A stretch of 5,159 nucleotides of DNA from an uncultured Lachnospiraceae bacterium. GTDB lineage: Bacteria; Bacillota; Clostridia; Lachnospirales; Lachnospiraceae. Position numbers and translations under genes: made by a program. Positions 1 through 4,182 of the stretch are shown in pieces (position 1 is the stretch's first letter; the number at the start of each line of letters is the position of its first letter). Under the pieces are notes generated by a model, which did not search any database, was not told the DNA's origin, and saw only the letters and a program-made list of their open reading frames with translations. The DNA lies in contig CACZPG010000263.1 in the NCBI GenBank assembly GCA_902782965.1, positions 1-5,159 on the forward strand, written 5' to 3'.

Positions 1-128
1 AACAGGTAAGAGGAAATCTGGAAGTCCTTAAGTTTTATAAGGAGAATCTGGAGAAAGTCCTGGATCAGGAGGACCATATACATTATTACCTGACTGTTAC
101 TTTTGGAATTGATACCTACGAGGCTTAG
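1..128 (+). CDS. PadR-family transcriptional regulator, C-terminal fragment, ending at a premature-looking TAG
   Basis: This is the 3' end of a gene that begins outside the window. Reading from base 3 gives 41 residues, including KFYKENLEKVL and HYYLTVTFGIDTYEA, then TAG at 126-128. The pattern of a helix, then an H-Y-Y-L-T-x-x-F-G-I segment, then Y-E-A resembles the C-terminal dimerisation helices of PadR-type winged-helix repressors, which usually continue about 15-20 residues further. Here the same frame stays open after the TAG for 14 codons (LRWCNKAKKILKEK) and stops at TAA 171-173, one base before the next gene. That tail fits the expected last helix, so the TAG looks like a recent nonsense mutation or a sequencing error. 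The protein may still fold, since the DNA-binding domain lies upstream. PadR proteins often sit next to the gene they repress, here a flavodoxin. The family call rests on the tail alone. Confidence 0.6.
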   Translation, partial: QVRGNLEVLKFYKENLEKVLDQEDHIHYYLTVTFGIDTYEA

Positions 129-161
129 CTCAGATGGTGCAATAAGGCTAAGAAGATTTTG

Positions 162-174
162 AAGGAGAAATAAA
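162..174 (+). promoter_or_regulatory. Ribosome-binding site of the flavodoxin gene, embedded in the padR tail
   Basis: AAGGAG at 162-167 lies 7 nt before the ATG at 175. It is also coding in the frame of the original padR 3' end, which stops at 171-173. In the ancestral arrangement, ribosomes finishing padR would end almost on this site, favouring translational coupling. With termination now at 126-128 they stop about 45 nt earlier. No separate promoter for the flavodoxin is visible between 129 and 174. Confidence 0.7.
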
Positions 175-657
175 ATGGGTACAGCAATAGTTTATTATTC
201 TATGCTTGGAAACAGTGAGATGGTGGCAGAGAAGATAGCTGCAAAGCTTGATGCGGATATGATAAAAATAGAACCGGATAAGGCTTATCCTGATAAGGGT
301 GCAAAGAAATTCTTATGGGGCGGAAAGAGTGCTGTGATGGGTGAAATGCCGGTACTTAAGCCTTACGAGTTCGATGCATCAAAATATGATAAGGTCATCC
401 TTGGTTTTCCTGTCTGGGCAAGTCGGCCTGCTCCTCCGCTATGTACATTTCTGAACGAGCATAAGGGTCAGCTTAAAGGAAAGAAGATTTCCGTATTTGC
501 ATGCCAGAGTGGTAATGGTGCCGAGAAAGCTTTTGAAAGGATTAAGAAGCAGATTGGCATAGATGTATTTGAAGCAGAGCTTATACTTATAGATCCGAAG
601 ACGAGAGTTAATGCAGATAATGACAAGAAGATAGAGGCCTTTTGTGAGCAACTATAA
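175..657 (+). CDS. Short-chain flavodoxin-like FMN protein
   Basis: This 160-residue protein is a cytoplasmic FMN-binding electron carrier or small flavodoxin-domain oxidoreductase. The N-terminal beta strand AIVYYS runs into a phosphate-binding loop S9-M-L-G-N-S14, a variant of the usual (S/T)x(T)GN(T/S) loop. The second flavin loop is clear in GFPVWASRPAPP (residues 77-88), where W81 is well placed to stack on the isoalloxazine ring. The third loop is FACQSGNGAEKAF (108-120), with C110 beside it. The length matches short-chain flavodoxins and the family often annotated as flavodoxin or NAD(P)H-dependent oxidoreductase. There is no signal peptide or membrane segment. It follows the PadR-like gene so closely that the two were probably co-transcribed, which suggests PadR control. 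Its redox partner is unknown. Flavodoxins can reduce radical SAM clusters, and a radical SAM gene follows, but a 118-bp gap separates them. Confidence 0.88.
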   Translation: MGTAIVYYSMLGNSEMVAEKIAAKLDADMIKIEPDKAYPDKGAKKFLWGGKSAVMGEMPVLKPYEFDASKYDKVILGFPVWASRPAPPLCTFLNEHKGQLKGKKISVFACQSGNGAEKAFERIKKQIGIDVFEAELILIDPKTRVNADNDKKIEAFCEQL

Positions 658-710
658 TCCTTTTTAGGATAAATAAAATTAACATGACATACAGATGTCG
701 TGTTGGATTA
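655..710 (+). repeat. Nested inverted repeats after the flavodoxin gene
   Basis: The core is a 10-bp hairpin: AACATGACAT (681-690), loop ACAG (691-694), ATGTCGTGTT (695-704), with a single G-U pair. Just outside it, TAATCC (655-660, overlapping the flavodoxin stop) can pair with GGATTA (705-710), leaving 661-680 as a bulge. The same TCC end could instead pair with GGAT at 667-670. No T-run follows on the + strand, so this is not a standard intrinsic terminator in that direction. On the - strand the hairpin is followed by an AT-rich AATTTTATTT. Candidate roles are an mRNA-end or processing hairpin, or an operator for the radical SAM gene. Confidence 0.5.
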
Positions 711-775
711 GATATACTTCGTATATAGAAAATATATAGATTGGCAAGAGGAATATATGAAGGGGTATAAGCAGT
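711..775 (+). promoter_or_regulatory. AT-rich leader of the radical SAM gene
   Basis: This stretch contains a perfect small palindrome ATATAC-TTC-GTATAT (712-726), then AT-rich TATA-like sequence (722-740). It ends with the AGGGG ribosome-binding site (761-765), 10 nt before the ATG at 776. A promoter is likely somewhere here because the upstream hairpin separates the units, but no -35/-10 pair with normal spacing stands out. A TTGGCA at 741 with TATAAG at 766 is spaced too widely, and the latter lies only 4 nt before the start codon. Confidence 0.3.
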
Positions 776-1663
776 ATGCATTTTGTTGAGGCAAAAGGGA
801 TATTAACCAGTAATAATGGATTTGCAGGAATGAATATATACCGTGGCTGTTCCCATGGGTGCATTTATTGTGACAGCAGAAGTAAATGCTATCAATTTAC
901 ACATCCATTTGAAGACATTGAAGTGAAGCGGAATGCCCCGGAGCTTCTTGAGAAAACGCTTAGATCCAAAAGAAAGAAGTGTATGATAGGAACAGGAGCT
1001 ATGTCGGATCCTTATATGCACTGTGAAGAGGAACTGGAGCTGACAAGAAAGTGTCTGGAAGTTATACTGAAATATGAATACGGCGTAGCTATTCAGACTA
1101 AATCTGACAGAATCCTTCGTGATATAGATTTGCTTGATGAGATTAATAAGGCAGCTAAATGCGTTGTGCAGATGACATTAACTACCTATGATGATGACCT
1201 ATGTAAGAAGCTGGAGCCTAATGTCTGCAATACCAGACGTCGAATAGAGGTTCTTGAGAAGATGCAGGAAAGAGGGATACCGACAATTGTCTGGATTACG
1301 CCGATTCTGCCTTTCATAAATGATACTCGTGAAAATGTTGAGTTAATTCTGAGGGAATGCGCAAGAGTGGGAGTGAAAGGTATTATAGATTTTGGAATGG
1401 GGCTTACTCTTCGAGAGGGTGACAGGGAATACTATTATGCTGCACTCGATAAACATTTCCCGGGGATGAAAATGAGATATATTGAGACCTACGGAAATGC
1501 TTATGAATTACCGAGTCCCAACAGTAAAGAATTGCTTGAACTTCTACGGTCATTCTGCAAGGCAAATGAAATGATGTATACTCCTCAGGAGTGTTTTAAT
1601 TACATGATGGATTTGCCGGATAAATATCCACAGATGAGTATATTTGATTTGGCAAATAATTGA
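776..1663 (+). CDS. Radical SAM protein, SplB-like (spore photoproduct lyase-related) family
   Basis: This 295-residue cytoplasmic enzyme uses a [4Fe-4S] cluster to cleave S-adenosylmethionine reductively. The cluster ligands are in the canonical CxxxCxxC, here C25-S-H-G-C29-I-Y-C32, preceded by NIYRG. Family landmarks follow in order: IGTGAMSDPY (71-80), then a helix containing LTRKCLEVI (89-97); QTKSDRILRDIDLL (107-120); a TLTTYDDDLCKKLEP stretch (134-148) followed by RRRIEVLEKM; and ITPILPFIND (174-183). These are the hallmarks of the widespread SPL-like/Rv2578c-like radical SAM group, whose substrate is mostly unknown. Extra cysteines C38, C261 and C273 are possible hydrogen donors or structural residues, but I cannot assign a true spore photoproduct lyase catalytic cysteine. 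The start at 776 is supported by AGGGG at 761-765. True DNA repair activity is possible but unproven; 'radical SAM protein of unknown substrate' is the safer call. Confidence 0.88.
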   Translation: MHFVEAKGILTSNNGFAGMNIYRGCSHGCIYCDSRSKCYQFTHPFEDIEVKRNAPELLEKTLRSKRKKCMIGTGAMSDPYMHCEEELELTRKCLEVILKYEYGVAIQTKSDRILRDIDLLDEINKAAKCVVQMTLTTYDDDLCKKLEPNVCNTRRRIEVLEKMQERGIPTIVWITPILPFINDTRENVELILRECARVGVKGIIDFGMGLTLREGDREYYYAALDKHFPGMKMRYIETYGNAYELPSPNSKELLELLRSFCKANEMMYTPQECFNYMMDLPDKYPQMSIFDLANN

Positions 1664-1698
1664 ATGTAGATAAATTGCAAAGCAATCGAATGTAGATA
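1662..1698 (+). repeat. Direct repeat GAATGTAGATA x2 around a small palindrome, upstream of the synthetase promoter
   Basis: GAATGTAGATA occurs exactly at 1662-1672 and again at 1688-1698, a period of 26 nt. The first copy overlaps the radical SAM stop codon; the second ends at the base before the -35 box. Between them lies a perfect inverted repeat ATTGC-AAA-GCAAT (1674-1686). Identical 11-mers directly upstream of a -35 element suggest an activator or repressor site. The regulator next door (2816-4012) is a candidate binder, by inference only. Confidence 0.55.
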
Positions 1699-1726
1699 TT
1701 GACAAAATAATTAAATATGATAAATT
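1699..1726 (+). promoter_or_regulatory. Predicted sigma-A promoter of the synthetase-pucR operon
   Basis: A perfect -35 box TTGACA (1699-1704) is followed after 16 nt by TAAATT (1721-1726), a 4-of-6 match to TATAAT. The surroundings are very AT-rich. Transcription would start near 1732-1735, only a few bases before the hairpin at 1742. This is the only convincing promoter between the radical SAM gene and the synthetase, because the terminator leaves no room for one downstream. Confidence 0.55.
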
Positions 1727-1741
1727 ATTTTTCAGAAGCAA

Positions 1742-1781
1742 AGGCGTTTCATCATAATCAGATGAGACGCCTCATTTTTTT
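1742..1781 (+). terminator. Intrinsic terminator or attenuator hairpin before the synthetase gene
   Basis: AGGCGTTTCATC (1742-1753) pairs with GATGAGACGCCT (1761-1772) over 12 bp with one G-U pair and a 7-nt loop. CA and seven T (1775-1781) follow. This is a textbook rho-independent terminator. It can end radical SAM transcripts, but it also lies downstream of the predicted promoter at 1699-1726. It touches the next gene's ribosome-binding site, so it would act as an attenuator on transcripts starting there. No antiterminator sequence is visible upstream within the short leader. Confidence 0.85.
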
Positions 1782-1787
1782 AAGGAG
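1782..1787 (+). promoter_or_regulatory. Ribosome-binding site of the synthetase gene, abutting the terminator T-run
   Basis: AAGGAG begins at the base after the seven-T tract and ends 8 nt before the ATG at 1796. It fixes the start codon. The tight packing means any transcript that translates this gene must have read through, or started inside, the hairpin. Confidence 0.8.
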
Positions 1788-1795
1788 AGAAATAT

Positions 1796-2794
1796 ATGAT
1801 TTCATTAAATGATTATTTATTTTCCGGTGATACTGTTCTGAAAATTCTGCTTCAGTATTCTTCGGATTTAAAAGATGAGGCAATTAAAAATCATAATCCA
1901 ATAGATATGGCACACAGTAATTTTCTAATACAGATTATTGCAATTCTTGAACATACTGAATTCCTTACTTCGCAGTCTCAGAGGATAAATGAATTCTATA
2001 TGTATATGGCAAATAAGTATCCGTTTCTTGCATTTACCTTTAAGGGAAGAATCAAATCACTTATACGTGCCGAGGAGAAATTTAATGGATATATATTGGA
2101 GTATATTCATGATTATTATATGGCGAATGGAAAGTATCCTAATGAAGCTGAGATTAAGAATAATCTCAATTGTTTCAGGGATTTGATTGCATATCGAATA
2201 GTTATTTCGCTGCCTCAGTGTCACGTGTCAGAGCAGGAAAGTCTTGAAGAGCAGGAACTGAAGTTCCTTTACGAGATAGCAAATGTACTTCCGGAGTTTC
2301 TTGAAGAAAGAGGTTTTACTGCTGAGCTTTCAGGTTTTGCTGATAAAAGTATCTCTAAGTATCTGTCTGATGATAATCTGCCTTATTACAGAGATTATGT
2401 ACAGACGCCGCGTTCATCGGGATATAGATCTCTTCATATAACATTTTATGATAATTTTGCAAGATGTTATACAGAACTGCAGCTCAGGACTAAAGATATG
2501 GATGATCTTGCGGAAATAGGAGGAGCAAATCATTTTGGATACGAGAAGCAGCAGGAGGAGAATCGGGCTAAGAGAGATATGATTCCTGAGGGACAGTGCA
2601 AATGCTTTGATGAAGCTTATGAGAGACTTATAAAACTTCAGGAACTGGATCTGGCATCTATAAATGTAAATATGTTTAGGGCATACAATAATCAATTAAT
2701 AAATGATGGATGTGGTCTCTTCAGAGGTCGACAGATTCTCCCGTTTGAGCATTTATCAAGATTTCAGAATGATAATGAATACGCTAAGTTATAA
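1796..2794 (+). CDS. RelA/SpoT-domain (p)ppGpp synthetase-like protein, no hydrolase domain
   Basis: The 332-residue protein carries one RelA/SpoT nucleotidyltransferase core, which normally moves pyrophosphate from ATP to GDP/GTP to make the alarmone (p)ppGpp. The core motifs appear in order: FKGRIKSLIRAEEK (82-95; R85, K87, K95), RDLIAYRI (128-135; D129), DYVQTPRSSGYRSLH (200-214), ELQLRT (227-232; E227) and DLAEIGGANHFGYE (237-250; H246). There is no HD hydrolase domain and no TGS/ACT region. It is longer than typical small alarmone synthetases (about 200-260 residues), with about 75 helical residues before the core and about 80 after. Some usual residues differ: the serine of the first motif is R91, the lysine after P205 is R206, and the lysine of the final H..YK is E250. 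Substrate choice is therefore open, including the toxic relatives that make (p)ppApp or pyrophosphorylate tRNA. It is followed 21 bp later by the pucR-type gene, so the two form an operon. Confidence 0.85.
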   Translation: MISLNDYLFSGDTVLKILLQYSSDLKDEAIKNHNPIDMAHSNFLIQIIAILEHTEFLTSQSQRINEFYMYMANKYPFLAFTFKGRIKSLIRAEEKFNGYILEYIHDYYMANGKYPNEAEIKNNLNCFRDLIAYRIVISLPQCHVSEQESLEEQELKFLYEIANVLPEFLEERGFTAELSGFADKSISKYLSDDNLPYYRDYVQTPRSSGYRSLHITFYDNFARCYTELQLRTKDMDDLAEIGGANHFGYEKQQEENRAKRDMIPEGQCKCFDEAYERLIKLQELDLASINVNMFRAYNNQLINDGCGLFRGRQILPFEHLSRFQNDNEYAKL

Positions 2795-2815
2795 GTAATA
2801 TCGATAGGAGTTTTT

Positions 2816-4012
2816 ATGGTTACATGCAGAGATATTGTGAATCTTAAATTAGATGGTGTTGAATTGGTTGCGGGAGAGAGTGGCTTGAACAGGGTAGTAT
2901 CCTGGGTTTATCATGTGCAGACGAAACCTTATCAGGATCATATGAACCAGGGAAATTTTGCTCTGATAGTAGTGGATTATGTCAGATTTGATTTTGATGA
3001 AGCAGGAAGAGCTTTAGACGAACTGGCAGAGCTGGGGATTTCCGGGGCTGGAATATCTGTAATTGATGATAGAGAAGATATACCTGAAGATATTATAAGA
3101 AGAGCTGATGAACTTGAGCTGCCGCTTTTTTATATCAGATGGGAAGGAGCTTCGTTTGTAGATATATCTCAAAGTGTAGGAAACCTCATTACTGAGACGG
3201 ATATTATCAATAAAAGAACAGGAGATTATCTTTATAATCTTCTGTTTGGTTATGATGTAAATGACAGATACGTCGAGAAGATATCAGGACAGTTCGGCAT
3301 AGATTTTAGTAAACCCTACAGAGTCGGCATTATTGCTGTTGATAGAAAATATGGAGTGAATCTGGAACAGGATGAGCATATATATGAGTATTATGCCAAT
3401 TGCCTTAATCAGGAGGTCCTCAAAATGAAAGGACATCCTATGTTCATGAGATTTCTGAATAAATTTGTGCTTCTGTTTGAAGCAAAGGCAGATAAAGAAA
3501 TTGAGCATGAGATTGAGGAAATGTTACGGTCACTGGATAATAATCCGTCTTTCAGTGGTTTGATTCAGAGTACATGTATATTAGGAGCAGCTTATACTGA
3601 TCCGAGAAAATATGGTCAGAGCTATCAGGAAGCCAAAAGTCTCATTCCGAAGAAAGACCAGCTGCCGAACCCCTCTCAAAAGAAGGTATTAAGTATTAGT
3701 ACTATGGGTATATATAAATATATGTTTCATGGTGATAATCAGAGAGAAATACTTGATTATTGTAATAATAAGCTGGATAAGCTGGAAAAATATGATAATG
3801 CGAATGGTGCATTTCTTGAGGAAACCCTGCTGTCTTATTACATGAATGGGTTTAATACGGTAAAGACTGCGGAAGCTTTGTTCATTCATAGAAATACTCT
3901 TCTCAACAGGCTGGAAAAAATAGAAGAGCTATTGGAAATAGAAATAAATGATTATATGGAATACCTGGATATGATCAATTGTATTCTTGTAAAAAGATTT
4001 ATGTTTTTATAA
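2816..4012 (+). CDS. PucR/CdaR-family transcriptional regulator
   Basis: This 398-residue cytoplasmic DNA-binding regulator has three regions. Residues about 5-125 resemble the N-terminal PucR sensory domain (LVAGESGLNRVVSWVYHV, then VIDDREDIPEDI and ADELELPLFYI). Residues about 165-280 fit the degenerate GGDEF-like middle domain of CdaR-type regulators. Residues about 333-393 are the C-terminal PucR-type helix-turn-helix: LEETLLSYY, NTVKTAEALFIHRNTLLNRLEKIEELL in sequence (347-373) with the hallmark HRNTL at 358-362. Length and domain order are typical. Family members often activate catabolic or transport genes in response to a small ligand, purine-related in the namesake; the ligand here is unknown. 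AGGAG (2806-2810) lies 5 nt before the ATG, and the upstream synthetase ends 21 bp away. The transporter gene downstream has direct repeats in its promoter and is a likely target. Confidence 0.9.
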   Translation: MVTCRDIVNLKLDGVELVAGESGLNRVVSWVYHVQTKPYQDHMNQGNFALIVVDYVRFDFDEAGRALDELAELGISGAGISVIDDREDIPEDIIRRADELELPLFYIRWEGASFVDISQSVGNLITETDIINKRTGDYLYNLLFGYDVNDRYVEKISGQFGIDFSKPYRVGIIAVDRKYGVNLEQDEHIYEYYANCLNQEVLKMKGHPMFMRFLNKFVLLFEAKADKEIEHEIEEMLRSLDNNPSFSGLIQSTCILGAAYTDPRKYGQSYQEAKSLIPKKDQLPNPSQKKVLSISTMGIYKYMFHGDNQREILDYCNNKLDKLEKYDNANGAFLEETLLSYYMNGFNTVKTAEALFIHRNTLLNRLEKIEELLEIEINDYMEYLDMINCILVKRFMFL

Positions 4013-4017
4013 AGGAC

Positions 4018-4053
4018 TGTGCGGATTGTACAATAAGAGTGTGCAGATTGTAC
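4018..4053 (+). repeat. Direct repeat TGTGCRGATTGTAC x2, probable activator site of the transporter promoter
   Basis: TGTGCGGATTGTAC (4018-4031) and TGTGCAGATTGTAC (4040-4053) match at 13 of 14 positions. Their 22-nt period is about two helical turns, placing both copies on the same face of the DNA. The second copy ends one base before the -35 box. Relative to a start near 4090 the copies centre at roughly -65 and -43, classic positions for an activator touching RNA polymerase. A much weaker third copy (AATGCAGACTATGC, 9 of 14) lies at 4081-4094. The nearby PucR-family protein is the natural candidate binder, by inference. Confidence 0.65.
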
Positions 4054-4054
4054 G

Positions 4055-4083
4055 TTGAAAAGTATAGACCGGATGATTAAAAT
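4055..4083 (+). promoter_or_regulatory. Predicted sigma-A promoter of the solute-binding protein gene
   Basis: TTGAAA (4055-4060) and TAAAAT (4078-4083) each match consensus at 5 of 6 positions and are separated by exactly 17 nt. The predicted start is near 4090, immediately before the hairpin at 4093. The direct repeats end just upstream of the -35 box. No alternative promoter fits between the hairpin and the start codon at 4183. Confidence 0.65.
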
Positions 4084-4092
4084 GCAGACTAT

Positions 4093-4141
4093 GCAAAGGC
4101 GCTGGTGAAACAGTAAAGTTTCAACCGGCGTCTTTTGCTTT
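4093..4141 (+). terminator. Terminator or attenuator hairpin before the solute-binding protein gene
   Basis: The arm 4093-4111 (GCAAAGGCGCTGGTGAAAC) pairs with 4118-4138 over 19 bp, with loop AGTAAA, two G-U pairs and single-base bulges at A4124 and T4131. The 3' arm contains TCTTTTGC and is followed by TTT. Counting only the GC-rich inner stem, TTTTGCTTT works as the U-tract, as in an intrinsic terminator. It can end the synthetase-pucR transcript. It also follows the predicted transporter promoter at once, so it would lie at the very 5' end of that mRNA. Its first nine bases equal those at 1738-1746, at the base of the hairpin before the synthetase. Confidence 0.7.
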
Positions 4142-4149
4142 ATGAAAGA

Positions 4150-4166
4150 GTCATCAACGGGATGAC
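4150..4166 (+). repeat. Small inverted repeat just before the transporter ribosome-binding site
   Basis: GTCATC (4150-4155), loop AACGG, GATGAC (4161-4166) is a perfect 6-bp hairpin ending 4 nt before GGAGG at 4171-4175. It could modulate ribosome access or be incidental. Confidence 0.35.
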
Positions 4167-4170
4167 AAAA

Positions 4171-4175
4171 GGAGG
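4171..4175 (+). promoter_or_regulatory. Ribosome-binding site that fixes the solute-binding protein start at 4183
   Basis: GGAGG lies 7 nt before ATG 4183, which opens a perfect lipoprotein signal peptide. The frame also extends upstream to a TTG at 4135, but that codon lies inside the terminator stem, has no ribosome-binding site, and would put 16 extra residues before the positively charged signal start. Confidence 0.9.
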
Positions 4176-4182
4176 GAAAATT

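Noticed and set aside
121..150. TTAGCTCAGATGGTGCA resembles the D-arm (A-box) of a tRNA.
   Set aside because: There is no matching D-stem 3' strand, anticodon arm, T-arm GGTTC-type box or acceptor pairing downstream, and the bases are better explained as the padR tail reading frame.
741..771. TTGGCA ... TATAAG as a promoter for the radical SAM gene.
   Set aside because: The 19-nt spacer is long, and the -10-like box lies 4 nt from the start codon, which leaves no leader.
757..787. ATG at 757 as a start for the radical SAM gene or a small leader peptide.
   Set aside because: It is in a different frame, stops after 10 codons, and the AGGGG site serves the ATG at 776.
439..3889. Several minus-strand open frames of 60-93 codons lying opposite the genes.
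   Set aside because: They mirror the coding genes, have low-complexity Ile/Leu-rich translations, and show no recognisable domains or convincing ribosome-binding sites.
4142..4165. Leader peptide ORF of 7 codons (MKESSTG) before the transporter gene.
   Set aside because: It has no ribosome-binding site and no regulatory codon run, and it starts right after the hairpin, so it is most likely chance.
4135..4182. Upstream extension of the solute-binding protein to a TTG start at 4135.
   Set aside because: The TTG lies inside the hairpin stem and has no ribosome-binding site. ATG 4183 has GGAGG at 7 nt and begins a normal lipoprotein signal peptide.
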